NCBI GenBank assembly: GCA_037953625.1
Contig: CM075651.1
Coordinates: forward strand, 62,110,501 to 62,174,500
DNA: 64,000 bases
Direction: 5' to 3'
From: Crotalaria pallida
Taxonomy: Eukaryota > Streptophyta > Magnoliopsida > Fabales > Fabaceae
In this document: positions 12,521 through 25,461 of the stretch, in pieces
How the letters are laid out: each line of letters begins with the position of its first letter
How positions within the stretch are numbered: position 1 is the stretch's first letter
Notes under the pieces: generated by a model
The model's input: only the letters and a program-made list of their open reading frames with translations
Database searches by the model: none
Told to the model about the DNA's origin: nothing
Program-made: the position numbers and the translations under genes

Positions 12521-12527
12521 TATATAG
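12521..12527 (-). promoter_or_regulatory. TATA box of T LTR (central copy)
   Basis: The minus strand reads CTATATA in the context 'gtctatatatggccgaa', identical to the left and right copies. Confidence 0.6.
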
Positions 12528-13289
12528 ACAAGGACTAAAGCATGGGACTTTTCCTATTTTGTCCCCAATTAATTCGGCTATGGTGCAAGTGGGAGGGGTT
12601 GTTTTGGCAACTCAAAACTTTGCATGGGTGGTGTTTAGCAAAAATAAGGGGACAATGTAGGGAACATAAGGTACTTAGGGTCATTCTAGGCTTTAAGACT
12701 TTTTGGTCCTCCATTAGGGTTTCTTCTATCTAGTTAGGATTTAGTTAGGGACTTAGTTAGGATTTGGTTCTTTTGGTTACAACTTAGGAAAATTCTAGGC
12801 TCCCTTCTATACATACACACACGGCACATACTCATGCACACACATATCATACATTCATGCATTTATCATCATATACTTTTCACTAATTAAATTTCACATG
12901 ATCCCAGGCATACATACATATATACAAAACCGAATATACATATGCATATACTCATATAAAATAAATTATTCATACATATGAATCACAATAACACCCAAAA
13001 ATATCAAACACACATTTTTAGAAATCAAATCACCCTTTCATTAAATAATTTCTTATGGAAGAATTCAATATTCCTTTAGAAGAATTTCAGTCATATAATC
13101 ATTTCCAAAAATCAACTTTAAAAATCATAATATTATTTCTTGAAAAATCCTTCTTTTAAAATCACTCATTACTTTAAAAACGTGAGTTAAGAAATTTATT
13201 TAAGAAAATACTCTTTCCAAAAATACTTTTCTCAAAAACAAATCTCTTTAGTATTTTAAATTAATACGAGGAATTTGCGGGGTGTTACA

Positions 13290-14427
13290 TTCTCCCCAAC
13301 TTAAAGATTTCTCGTCCCCGAGAAATACGTTGTGGATTGAGCAGCAGGGCACAAATTTCTTACGTCACTGTGATTCACTCAAGAAAACTCTTCTTTTGCT
13401 TCGCGGTCGTACTCCCTTTTTGCTAGTCTAGTTCACTTTGTCGTGTTCCTTGTTGGTTGTTTTCAGACGAAAAAGTTGCACTCGCCTAACCGCTTGCGTG
13501 TCGAACCGGGTCAAATCCAACGGACTAACCGAAGAAAATGTTACTCCCTTAGCTGGTTGTCGTCGCAGAAAGTCCAACCATAGGTACGGACTTTGGGAAA
13601 ATCAAACAAACAAACATTCATACGTCTCCAAAAACATTCACTACTCTCTACATCTCGGGTTCTTACTACCTCCCAATGATCACTTCTTAGTCCAATTCCC
13701 CTCCTAACTATAAGGTTTTCGTCTATCTCTTCTCTGGCTTAAGGGAATTCTATTACATCTGGGGCTTGCTTACTTCCTCTAATGACCGGTAATATACACC
13801 TCTGTTCTTCCTTGTGACTCCCCAACTTTGATTACCCTTATGACTAAATCCCTTGCGACCTTGTATCCTCACTTGATTTCAACTATTGATACTTCCTTAA
13901 CCGTTCAAGCCGAAATTATCTGGATAACTAGGCCATTTCTTATTCTGCAATTGAGACTAACGAGTCTTAAATAGGATCGGCAAGGCTACAGGTGGATAAT
14001 AAGGCTCATGAAGAAAAGGTTCAGGTTTAACAACATTAACTGTTTTATTGAAGCAATTCAACAAACACGAGGAGTCAGGAATAACATCCTGTGTCTTTTA
14101 AAGGCATGAACTATCCTTGGAAAAAGGCATACTAAGAGTAACAAACCTAAGTCTTTCAGGCATTAGTGAAATATCCTAGGGTATGGGGTCTTAGTCTTAG
14201 AACCTATTCACCGTCTACTTCTTCAAGCTACAGAACCAACAGGTTACTTAGACTAACACAGTCGATACCAAGCCACAAACAAGAGCTTACATCCTAGAAA
14301 GATGAGAATCTAAACTTATGTTCCTATCCTTATACTAGAAAACACACAACACGCAGAGTCACACAAACAAAGCATGTAAGCCCATGCTTAAGGCCACTAA
14401 GGATTACCATAAGCTCTGATACCATTC
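13290..14427 (-). mobile_element. T internal region 2 (non-coding, about 1.14 kb)
   Basis: It is almost identical to internal 1, with a few substitutions and short indels (for example an extra 'tcactg' near 13365). The PPT at 13290-13302 and the PBS at 14413-14424 are both intact. No coding motifs are present. Confidence 0.8.
14413..14424 (-). promoter_or_regulatory. Primer-binding site, tRNA-iMet type (T internal 2)
   Basis: The minus strand reads TGGTATCAGAGC, three bases after the LTR end at 14428. It is identical to the site at 7225-7236. Confidence 0.9.
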
Positions 14428-15798
14428 TGTAACAGCCCGATTTTCGTAACTCGAAATAACTATCTTTTATCAATTTTAGATTGCAGAATGTAGGCCAAAT
14501 TTTATTTTATTTTTTTTTATTTTTGTAAAACGTTGTCGGAGTGTTTGGAAACATATTTGAAAAGTTCTTGAGGTTCTTCAACACTCTTTTTCGAAAACCG
14601 AGTTGTTACGAAGATCGTCCTTTTCCTAAAACGTTCGTTTTCATAAAAGAACTTGATTCAAAATTATCTTAACAGATTTCAAAAAACTTTACATGAATTT
14701 ATCTTTGCATAAAGATGTGCTCCACATGTCAGATTAAAAACTTAGCTCAATTACATAATGGCTCATGGCTTCGGTAATCCTTAATTCAACAATCATCACT
14801 ACCTAACCTAACCACACTACCTTAAACTATCTTATTGAAAACAATTTGGGTGAGGTTCCTTCTTCTTCTTGCGTCCTCTCGTTGCTTTCAGAGATGATGC
14901 CTTCCTTGTTGTGATTCCCTCCTTGCTAGTAAATTCCGACTCTGCTCCATTGAGAGTGGTGGAGTTCCCTCAATCCTCATGCCGAATCTTTTCTTTGTAG
15001 TTCCTATAACCTCGTACGGTGACTTCCATCCGATACTCCATCTGCCCGTTGAGATACCAGCAGCCCGTTGAGATACCAGCAGCACCGATATGCCAACGAA
15101 CAGGAGAGAGTAAGCATTCCAAACGACGGATCGTCGACGGTGTGGGATCACGCTAGGCAAAATAATAGGACCATACAAGCATACTATATAACACACAGGC
15201 ACACAGCAATCAAACATATCATTATCATTATTATTATTATTATCCTCTTTTATGCATTTCTCATGAGTATTCTTTCTTTCTTTCTTTCATTCCTTTACTC
15301 CCCTTAATTTCTCATTTTCTTTTCATCCAGTCTTATCAATTTACCCTCTTTAACGCTTTGGGGGAAAATACCATACATCATCAGGATATTTACTTCGTTA
15401 TCGTCTATCACTCACGTCTACATCTCCTCGGTCATCCACCCAACCTAGTCGGAAGCAAACAGGAGTACAGGACCTTTACCACGCGGGCACGACAGCTGTC
15501 ACAACACATAATGGTCCCAGACCAGGAGGACCTCGTCCTCAAATCATATCAATAATATCAAGGCTCACTGTCCACGCAGTGGCAAACACAATGCCCCGTT
15601 CCAGTCCCTCTCACTGTTCTCGATTTGCAATCTAGGGGGCGACAGTATATTTCTAGTGGGCCCGCAGAACTTACCACGGCATTAGACCCAGTCCCCACCA
15701 CGTTAGTGCGCCACATGTGGAGTTCGTTCTGCCTAGAAACATACTCTAGACTTCTTGACGTTTCACCGTAATCGTCCTCCCCTAATTTAATCTCGTCC

Positions 15799-15818
15799 TA
15801 AGTATCCGCAGATACTTA
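15799..15818. other. Conserved hairpin, right T LTR copy
   Basis: Same TAAGTATC-loop-GATACTTA hairpin as at 8591-8610. Confidence 0.7.
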
Positions 15819-18800
15819 TCGTTTCTTCCTCTCCACTACTTCGCACTCTCATACCTCACCGCGCATGTCTTTTAAAGTCTTTTAACCTTTTTAATTAATC
15901 CTAAGGTCGGCCCATCCTTCGTGCGACCCTTCAATGAGTCCCGACCACTAACTTTGCACAATCTTTTTCTTACATAGCACAGAGCTGGGATCACATCACA
16001 ATTTCCAATCGCATTTCTCGAACTTTCTTAACATACTCAAGTTCCCACAATCATCTCATTCCAACATCCTTCCTCAAAACAATCTTTTCTCAGCTTTCTC
16101 AAAATACCACTTCCAAAAACTTCCGCAAAATCTCTTTTCACCAACATTCACAAAAATACTGTTTCAAAATAAATTCCAAAACGTCCTTCCAAAATTTCAT
16201 CATCAGATTGATTCACAAAACTTTCCTCAAAATTACATTCTTTCACAAATCCGTTTCAAAAGAGATTATTTCCTAAAAACTCTTTTGAAAACATTGTTTT
16301 ACAAACTTCTTCAACAACCTCATTTCAAAACCTTTTCAAATATTTTGTTTCACAAACCTTTTTCAAGGACTTCCTTTCACAAAATTTCCTTTCGAAAACC
16401 TTTTTCCCAAAAATCCCCCTTTACAACTCTTTTCAAAGATCTTCTTTCACGATCTTTTCGAAATCGGTTTTCAAACATCTTTTCAAAAATCTCTTTACAA
16501 AATCTTTTCAAAAACTTCACTTCACAAACCTTTTTCAAAAAGAATACCACTTTGCTGGGCGCTAGTGGAGGAGCAAGCTCAACTCAACACTAGTTTCCAG
16601 ACTAAAACAAAAGGAGCCCAGCTCCGCTCAAATCACCTCTCTTTCTCATACTCAACACTACTTTCCCAGCTCTGGATCGTTCTCAATTCCAACACTCGTT
16701 CTTTCCCCCAATCTCAAATCTTTTATTTCTTTCTATTTTCTCTCATATCTTCCATCATTATTTCTTTTATTTTCATTTTCTCATTCAGGACGTAACAGAC
16801 GTCCATCGGTGTATTACTTACTTTAATCAACAATAACTAACATCATTAAACATAACGAAAGCAATAAACACATCATACTACCAATCACACAAACATCACA
16901 CAACAATGGTGTGGTCATAGTCACCTTCGTATAAGTGGCCACACAATCAAACAATTTTCACTTATACTACTGACTCCTGACCACTAAGTTTCGATCTTTG
17001 AGATGATACGGAACGTCCTAATACATCACCTAACTACCACGGTGTCTTAGGAAGGCTTCTCTCTCACCTGAGGTCCAGCAATGTAATGCATACTGTCTCC
17101 TCGAATCAGTTCTGTTGCCGGCTGCCCCAATCCTTCGTCTTTAAGATTCCTCGTACTAAATAAGATATGTTTACGTTATTAACTTATATTATGAAAATAT
17201 TTTTCATAACTTAGACATCTCTCATTCCTCGTCAAAACTTAAAACATAACCGTCTACTCTTAAGTAACCCTAATATTTTCTAATACCTTAAGTGCGTCAA
17301 AAGCCGTTTGAAAACGTCATATAAAATGATTTAAACCATTTAGTTAGGTTGTTGATCCGTCGTGGACAACTAAAGGTTATTTCAAAAATCATTTGGATAA
17401 AAACCCCGAAAACATCGTAAATACACTTTTCGTTTTAAACAACTTCTTTATTCAAAATTAACATTTTAAAACTCAAGTCTTTATCACAACACAACTTTGG
17501 ACAGCCATGAACATATTTTAAAAATCTTAATTAAATCAAATAGAATTGTTTTACAATTAATTAATTTCAAAACCGATTACACTTTCACATATTTTTTTCA
17601 AACATCAACTACACATAAACAACAAGCGACACTTCACCAAACATATAATCAATCAAATCAATCATCAAGACAGTTGTATAACTCACAAATAGTTCATAAC
17701 ACAAACACTTAGGCGTTCATGCATTAAACCAAGCTACAAACCATTATCTTTAAACAACTGGATTCTTTTCAAAAGTTGTTGTGTGAAATTATTTTCATGC
17801 ATCTAAATTTCCTAGACTTATTTAAACTATATGGCCGAATGCAATCAAGGAAAGCAAGTCAATCATCACAAATTTGAATCACATAAATCAATTTGATTCC
17901 TTTCCATACTTAAACACCATTTTCTTTTTCATGGGACTAATTTATTTATTCTCCCTTTAACCGAATTCACACACAAGTACAATTAAACTCAAAACATTTC
18001 CAAAACCACTTAATTCATTTATTTCTTTTTTATTTTTAATAAGGAACCGATTAGAAAATAAATATTCACAACATGATTTTAAACACATTAATTTAACAAA
18101 AAATTTTCAAGACACACTTATTACTCTAAGTCAATTCATGAGAAAAAGGATCCTAGTCTACTTATCAACCTAGGCCGAATCTCATCATAACAAAGGCAAT
18201 GGTTTTAAGTTCATTTTTCAACATGCAAAAGCATCAAAATCATGCATGTCTCTCTTATTAAAATCAAACATGACTTCTTGATTTCTAAGCCTAGACCGAA
18301 TACCTCATCACCAAAAATTGAGTTGCAACTTCATAGATCAAGACCAAAAAATCATTTTTCAAAAACTCATTTCTCGATTTCTTTGTGAAACCGTGAGGTT
18401 TTTGAAAAATAAAGTCCTTTTTTTTTACTTAAAATCACATGCATGCCTCTATATTTTATAGATCAAATTATGAAATCAAGCATGATAGAAATCAAAGATT
18501 TAAAAATTATTTTGGATAAGAAAGGGTCGAAACCGTGATGAATGTTGAAGAAGATTAAATCTTTTTGATTTAAAACAACATGCATGGCTTTATAACAAAA
18601 CTTTTTAAAGATTAAAGCAAATACCAAGACATCTCCAAAGATCAAAGTAAAAATCAAAGCTTCATCAACATCAAATCAAAACCAAACCACTTCAATAACT
18701 CAAGTCAACTTTTAAAGGCATAAAATTAACATGCAATGACCTAGATCAAATAAAAAGCATCGAGACCTAATTTCCTACCCATGGCCGAATTATATGGTCT

Positions 18801-19716
18801 AGGATCTAGTGTTTATTAGCTCATTCATCCTTTAAAATTCAAGATCAAGGTGTAAACAAGACATGCATGTACTTAATTTATCAAGATCATCCTCAAATTA
18901 ACATGCAACCGAAAGATCTTAACTTTATTACCAACCAAATTTAGATCTCACATTTGTTCATCAAATAAACCCTTAAATACATCATGACTCACAGTTTTAA
19001 GAAGGAAAATTCAACATGCAAAGAAACATACTTCATTCTTCACAAAATCTCATCAAACCTTTAGACTTTGAAGATTTAGTTTGAAAAGCTTTAGGATCTC
19101 TTAGGAAAACTTTAAACGAGTTAGGAAGTCCATTGATTAGATGTTTACAAATTTCTTCAAGCTTTGAGAAATTATCATGTGAAGAGATACACTTTAAACT
19201 TTGCAAGAATCTCCAAAACTTTTTAGATCTTTAAGATTTATTTTGAAAAACTTCAAGATCCTTCATGAAGACCTTAAACGAGTTATGGAGTCCGGTAGTT
19301 AGCGTTTTTAAGTTATTTTTAACTTTGAACATTCATGATCAAGTACAAACACACTTGTACTTCATCATTTAGACTTGGAAAATTAACAAGCAAAGAAAAA
19401 GGAGAAGAAAAATTACAAGATCAAAAGAAGTCTAACTATTACAATTTCCTTTACTTTCATCCGAAATACCCACCAAGGAAAAGGGTTGGTCTCCTAGCTT
19501 TTTAGGTCTTGGTTCTTCAAGAAAGGTCTTAGGTCTTTGGCTTGGTTTCTCCTTCTTCTTTCTCCTTCCTTGTTCACGGCTTCTCTTCTTTTTCTTTAGG
19601 TGTTGAGAGCTTTGATTTTGCTCTTCAACAAATGTGTTTGGAAAAGGAAAAGAAATGAAGGAAGTGAAGGGTGGAAATGAAGAAATGAAGTGGTCATCCC
19701 TTCACCCATTCGGCCA

Positions 19717-19723
19717 TATATAG
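19717..19723 (-). promoter_or_regulatory. TATA box of T LTR (right copy)
   Basis: The minus strand reads CTATATA in the same context as the other two copies. Confidence 0.6.
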
Positions 19724-20210
19724 ACAAGGACTAAAGCATGGGACTTTTCCTATTTTGTCCCCAATTAATTCAGATATGGTGCAAGTGGGAGGGGTAGTTT
19801 TGGCAACTCAAAACTTTGCATGGGTGGTGTTTAGCAAAATTAAGGGGACAATGTAGGGAACATAAGGTACTTAGGGTCATTCTAGGCTTTAAGACTTTTT
19901 GGTCCTCCATTAGGGTTTCTTCTATCTAGTTAGGATTTAGTTAGGGACTTAGTTAGGATTTGGTTCTTTTGGTTACAACTTAGGAAAATTCTAGGCTCCC
20001 TTCTATACATACACACACGGCACATACTCATGCACACACATATCATGCATTTATCATCATATACTTTTCACTAATTAAATTTCACATGATCCTAGGCATA
20101 CATACATATATACAAAACCGAACATACATATGCATATACTCATATAAAATAAATTATTCATACATATGAATCACAATAACACCCAAAAATATCAAACACA
20201 CATTTTTAGC

Positions 20211-22593
20211 TGTAACCGAAATGCAATTATGTAAAATATCAAAACAATTCCAAATATCATGAAAACTTACAAGGACAAACCAAATATATAACAGAACATC
20301 ATATAAAATTTTCAAGTCATTCGGACATGTGGAAGACAGATTTCCCAATTTATTTAGTATCACAATCATCAACATTCTCACATAAAGTATACGTCAAGCA
20401 ACACATAGACATCAATGCATTCATAGTCCATGCTATGCACACCAATGCATGCTCACTACTCTTAGTAGGTACGCCATTGAATCCTAGTTTTCTTAGGTCA
20501 TTGCCTTATCATTTCATACATTCACTTTCTCATTCCAAATCCACATTTTTCATTTTAAATCGATATTTCTCTTTCCAAATTAACAATTCAAACCTAGGAT
20601 TCAATGTGACCTATCATGCCACACATGCTTACTCACACAATGGCCATAAAGACCCACAATCCACCCTCAATAGTTGCCACACGGCTATGCCACACAGGCT
20701 CAGAAAGTTGCCACACAGGCTATATGCCACACAGGCTCAGTAAGATGCCACACAGGCTATGCCACACAGGCTAAAAAGTTTGTCGCACAGGCTCAAAGTT
20801 TGTCACATAGGCTATGCCACATAGGCTCCATCACCTCCTTATAACTTTGCACACACGTAGGTGACATCCTTCTTATTTGACTTTGAGACATATTATTTTT
20901 AAAATACTTATTCTTTAGTCTCAACTTCAAATAAGAAGATTCATTATGGAATGTTATGCATGAATGCAAAATGGGATATTCAAACATAAGTCTCATCATT
21001 TTGTCTTTTTCCTTTTATATTATTCTATTAAACCATCAATAATCAAAATCACCCACACTAAGCACTTATTTGAACATAATAAGTTTCTAACAGATAACAC
21101 ATAATGCGTAACAACCACCAAATATCAACAAATTAGTCGACATACTCAGGTATGTCTCAGGGTGCTTAAAATAAATCAACTCCCTAGGGTTCTTCACTTC
21201 CTACTTTAATATCATACAAAAGGAAATTAAATAGAATTATTTCCAAATAAGATAAAATATACTCATAATATATTATTTACTCCTAATCAAACTCTAAACA
21301 AATCTTAATTTGTTACCCACAACCCAATTCAACCATTAATACCAAATTCTATTATAAACTATAACTATCCCTAACTCAAAGTGTGGAAAAGAGACTCCCC
21401 TTACCTTGGAAATCCTAATCATAGTGACAGAGCCACGTTTACATCCGCGACTTGCTCCAGGGTCAAGGTCAATAACAATGTGCTGAATCTAAATAGGGAC
21501 ATATGATAAAACTAATTATAACATTAAAATATATATATATCAAATAAATTCATTTCTTTGTCAAAACAATAAATATATATCATTATACAATAAGGATATA
21601 TCACTTTTTCCCAAAATATCTCTTTATTTGAAAATATAGGGATAATAAAAATATTAACGGATCGTAAAATAAATTACATAGATAGGTAGAGGGAGCTGAG
21701 GAAATTATATACCTAAGAAGGATTTGACATTGAACGATTGGATATTGAACCGGGAAGTTTGGAAAAACCAAAAATGTCTCCCTCGGGTTTGGCCTCTGTC
21801 GCTCCCTCTCTTCTTTCTCTATTCTTTCTTTATGTTTCACTCTCTTTCTCTAACTTTCTACCCACGTTGGCCTTGTGGCCACTAGCTTCTTATCCTAATA
21901 TTATGGGGTGGGACGGGGAACTGTGGGTAGTAATAGGGAAATATAATATATTTTGTTTTGTACTCATTTGTGGATCAATGTGTGTAGGTATTTTGGGTTA
22001 TAACTAAAAGTTTGACGGTCCTAAAAATAAAATACATTTAAGTACAATAATATTGTATTTTTAATCATTCAAAACTGATTAAAAAATAGTAATGTTACCG
22101 ATCCCTCCGGATAGCTATTGCGTAAGAAAAATTATCGAAATTCAAAAGTAAATATATTTTCTCAATCCCGATATCAAACTTGATAAAGTATAATATTCAT
22201 AATATTGAAATAATAAATTATTAAATACAACTTATACTGGTAATATATAAAATCAGTTCCGGAACTAAAAATAAAACAGTCTCCGTACACTATGAAAATT
22301 TACAGGGGCACTCAAAATATTAAGTTAAACATATTTTTCTAAAGAAACTATTTATAAAAAGGCCTCTAAGGCTTGCCACTTGAGCTCCCTGTCAAAATGT
22401 TAATTCAACTAAATACAAGTACTACTTAATTTTGGAAAACGTATTATAACAAATTTATACTTGTTTTGACTAGAAAACATATTTCAAATAAATGAGGAAA
22501 TCAGAATTTTATTCCGAGACTCAAATCTTGAAAATATCATATTAAATCATTTAATTATTTTACTAAAAGTATTAAAAAGAGCGGGATGTTACA
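20211..22593 (-). mobile_element. LTR I (solo or isolated gypsy-type LTR, about 2.4 kb)
   Basis: The plus-strand ends are TGTAACCG at 20211 and GGGATGTTACA at 22593, so on the minus strand the LTR runs from TGTAACATCCC to CGGTTACA, the usual TG...CA form. The left flank is T LTR and the right flank is Sirevirus D remnant. The flanking five-mers (TTAGC and ACAAC) do not match, so the insertion has been rearranged or the element recombined. No PBS or PPT is adjacent. The open frames at 20327-20743 and 21738-22007 are antisense and not recognisable. Confidence 0.6.
20675..20830. repeat. Tandem TTGCCACACAGGCT-type repeats in LTR I
   Basis: About ten imperfect units of 'gccacacaggct' alternate with short spacers. 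Later units drift to 'tcacataggct'. Confidence 0.85.
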
Positions 22594-22993
22594 ACAACTA
22601 CAAGTATCATAATTTTTTTTAAAAAAAAAATTGGAGCAATGATACTTATCGTAAGTGACCATTTCTCAAGTAGCGGGAATTGATTGATTTGGAGTTCCTT
22701 CCATTTGAAGATTCATCATTTAGCATTTTGAAGGAGGTCTCCACTTGTTCAATGTATTACGCATCCCCGAGTATCACCTTTAGATAAATTTGAGTGGGGT
22801 CATGTCCTCCTTTGATATTTTATGCCCGTGAAAACTCCAATGCTTGACACTAGAAGTGATACCTACAAAACTACTTAAGAATTTTTCTTTTGGTATCCAA
22901 AGACTTGGATCCTTTTAGATTAGTAGCACAAGCATAAATAGGCATTTTGACTTTTTAAATATTGAAGCACATGAAGGACAACATAGTCAAATG
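22594..22993 (-). pseudogene. Remnant of Sirevirus D gag/pol linker, separated from its left part
   Basis: Read on the minus strand, the part around 22910-22790 encodes a stretch beginning D-P-S-L-W-I-P-K, the 'WVPK' landmark that follows the second zinc knuckle in Sirevirus polyproteins (also seen near 27210 and 40520). It ends at stops. The AAATG target duplication of element A shows that this piece was joined to 39993 before A inserted. The rest of D's pol is missing at the border with LTR I. Confidence 0.5.
22602..22650. other. AT-rich hairpin
   Basis: AAGTATCAT and ATGATACTT flank a T-run/A-run, giving a long near-perfect stem with a small loop. Confidence 0.6.
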
Positions 22994-23823
22994 TGTTAGA
23001 AAATAGGATGCGACAAAACGCAGCGGAAAAAAAAATATATCCTATTTTTATCCAGATCCATATGAAAGCATGATGATTTGAGATAGGGAATAAAATTACC
23101 TTTTGCAGGGAAGAGGAGACCAACGAATCTTATCACGAACGCTTCGTCAATCACGAGCACATCAATGTGTTGTGCCTCTATTGGTATCCACACGAACAAA
23201 TTCCCAATTGGAGTCACGTCTCTCTTCTCAATGCTAGTAGAGAAGAAGGAGTCTGTGTATCACTCACTCTCTGATATGACGGCTAGGTTTTTCTGTGTCT
23301 CTCACATCTCTTAATCCCCTAAAGCTAATAATATTATATTTATAATATTATCAGACCAACTGGTTGGGCTTTTTAGGAGATAAATTCGAATTCTATCTTA
23401 TATGTAGAAGATAAAATCAAATTTATATCTTATACATAAAGATAAAACAAATCATATCTTAATCATATCAGAAAGATTTAATTTTATAAAAATACAACTA
23501 TTGTATTTTTATCAAATGTAATATCTCCAATTTTATCTGCTCTTAGTGTGTGACCCTATAGGTTCCTGTAACGTTAGCAGTAATGTTAAAATCACATTTT
23601 AACTTTACAAGCAATAAGCGGTATCTAGCAACACATCATTGCTACCCAAGTGACAGGAATGTCTGTGATTTGACTAAACCTTTTACTGTGACCAATGAAC
23701 ATGTGTAAGTTTAATCCCTTTGTCCAAATATCATAGTTACACTCATGGCATGGAACGTGTCACCCATGAAGAGTGTAACCTATGGTTTCTTGATCCCTGA
23801 GTAGACGCGTCTAAACAAGTCTC

Positions 23824-25391
23824 TGTGAATTCAATGCTCCTAATTATGTGGATTATGTTTTGATGATGACAAAATAATTAGCAAATCATGCCTTGAAGAT
23901 ATTGCAACATCAACATCAACAAGAAGTCAAGAAAAGAAGACAAGTGCCCAATCATTCTCAATCAAATATTAATTGTAAATTTCTAATTTATGTTGAGAGT
24001 GGGTAGAAATAGTTAGTCTCTTCTAGGAATAAATTTTTATATGTTTATTAAGTTGAGATTGACCAAAAATTAATACTTGAGAGGAAAAATAAAATTGAAA
24101 AATAATTTTTCCCATATCTGATCAAAATACTCGAGTATTTTGATAAAGACTCGAGTATATACTCGAGTATTTATAGAAAAACTCGAGTATTTGTGCCAGG
24201 TCAGCAAATATGACCGTTAGTCTGGTTCGTGCACCAATTCACTCGTGACCGACCAAAAAGACTCGAGTATTTACCAAAAGACTCGAGTATTTTTGTCCAG
24301 TCAGCAAAAATGAACGTTGGAGAGACTCAAAAACCCAATTGAGGGCATTTGAGTCTCATCCAACCCCAAGAGAGAATTCAGAACCTTATTGTAAAATTGC
24401 TCTTTGAATTTGTGCAAGAACAAACAAGACAACAACACATTATTGATCACAAGCTTTCATAATTTCCTTTTCTCAAGTGTTAATTCCCAAAAAGCTCAAC
24501 TTCTCACTCATATTGTCATTTTATTCCAAGTTGAGTTTTAGGCCTCAATTCTTACATTGAGCTGTGCTTATTTGTGCTAATCCATTGTGAGATTAGTAAT
24601 ACACATACAAAAAGCTTGATTATTCAAAGTCTTGGATTGTTCCCAAGCAAACCCTAAGTGGCTTAGGGTGTTGGAAGTCTTGAGAGGTTCTCAAGCACAA
24701 GACTAGGAGGTTCCTAGCCCGGTGGAGTTTCTTGAAAGGAGTTCAAGGAAGCTTTGTGAAGAGTTCTTCAATCACCGGAATCAAATTGGGGTAGAAATCA
24801 AGAGTTTGGTACACTCTTGAAAGGGTTAGGTTGAGTGAGGCCATTCTCAAGCAATCCTTTGTAATTTCTAACAATTTGATTATTAGTAGAAACTCCTAAG
24901 TGATTAGGAGGACTGGATGTAGCTCATTGTTGGAGTGAACCAGGATAAAATTGCTTGAGTGTTGGTTTATTGCTTTTAATCTACTTTCTAGCTCAATAGA
25001 CTTAAGTCATTTCAATCAATTAGGATTTATACAATTAGGTAGCAAGTTCAAGGAATCTTTGTGTTTAAAAGTTATTTAGATTGCTTGCTATTCTGTTGGA
25101 TAAGTTCCTGTTTAATATTGAATTGATTTGAGTTAAAATTGCTGAATTTTCGTTTCTGGTTTTTCTGCTATCTGATAGGAAAAACTCGAGTATTTCAGAA
25201 AAGACTCGAGTTGTTCATCACTGAAAAACTCTAGTATTTCACAAAAGACTCGAGTCTTTTGTGTCTGATTCCAGAAAATTCAGTCTTAGCTCCATTCTTC
25301 AATTACCAATCGAAATATTTGGTATTAGTGCTTCAAAATACTATTCACCCCCCCTCTAGTATTTGCTTAGCCCGCTTGTTGGTTTCCAACA
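23824..25391 (+). mobile_element. Element B 5' LTR (1568 bp)
   Basis: It begins TGTGAATTC and ends TTTCCAACA. It carries six CTCGAG palindromes at 24130-24287 in the presumed U3 and three near the end (25185, 25205, 25249), plus one mutated to CTCTAG at 25230. That one is still intact in the 3' LTR. No clear TATA box was found in it. Confidence 0.92.
24130..24287. promoter_or_regulatory. CTCGAG palindrome array in LTR U3 (element B)
   Basis: Perfect CTCGAG cores start at 24130, 24150, 24162, 24182, 24262 and 24282. Several are within ACTCGAGTATT. Start-to-start distances are 20, 12, 20, 80 and 20. The array is repeated in the 3' LTR at about 33363-33521. Confidence 0.85.
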
Positions 25392-25393
25392 AG

Positions 25394-25405
25394 TGGTATC
25401 AAAGC
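25394..25405 (+). promoter_or_regulatory. Primer-binding site of element B
   Basis: TGGTATCAAAGC starts three bases after the LTR end. It differs at one position from the tRNA-iMet complement TGGTATCAGAGC. Confidence 0.85.
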
Positions 25406-25461
25406 TCGGTCGAAAGATCGAGTGTAACAACTTTTTCGAAAAAGATCCTTTTGGAAACTTA

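Larger units (their letters stand above)
7240..13289 (-). mobile_element. T array, complete central LTR (6050 bp)
   Basis: It is bounded by TGTAACAG at 7240 (LTR 3' end on the minus strand) and TGTTACA at 13289 (5' end), with a PBS on one side and a PPT on the other. Reading 5' to 3' on the minus strand it holds: U3 with a TATA box near 12521; a purine-rich leader; a long AT-rich stretch with CATGCATG motifs; a TTTTCAAA-rich zone (8830-9345); a GC-richer conserved block (about 8197-8640); and a terminal part with a broken small ORF. At 6 kb it is longer than most plant LTRs and about five times its own internal region. Confidence 0.9.
3731..20209 (-). mobile_element. Tandem array of giant-LTR element T (LTR-int-LTR-int-LTR)
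   Basis: Three LTR copies alternate with two internal regions, all on the minus strand. The period is about 7.19 kb (LTR starts at 7240 and 14428; the GGAACCG landmark at 3730, 10844 and 18042). Each internal region is bounded by a polypurine tract on one side and a tRNA-Met primer site on the other, so the central LTR acts as 3' LTR for one unit and 5' LTR for the other. Unequal recombination between LTRs of neighbouring or sister copies produces this arrangement. The outer LTRs are cut, at 3731 by H and at 20209 by I. The copies differ by few substitutions and short indels, which suggests a recent array. Confidence 0.85.
14428..20209 (-). mobile_element. T array, right LTR (truncated at its 5' end)
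   Basis: It is collinear with the central LTR up to 20209, where the shared phrase 'cacatttttag' changes to LTR I sequence, so about 0.3 kb of U3 is missing. The TATA box is at 19717-19723. Near 15045-15083 a short segment ('cccgttgagataccagcag') is tandemly duplicated relative to the central LTR. This opens a longer spurious frame at 14888-15217 on the minus strand. Confidence 0.85.

Noticed and set aside
20675..20830. Possible CRISPR-like regular repeats
   Set aside because: Units are degenerate, spacers tiny and irregular, and the setting is a plant LTR.
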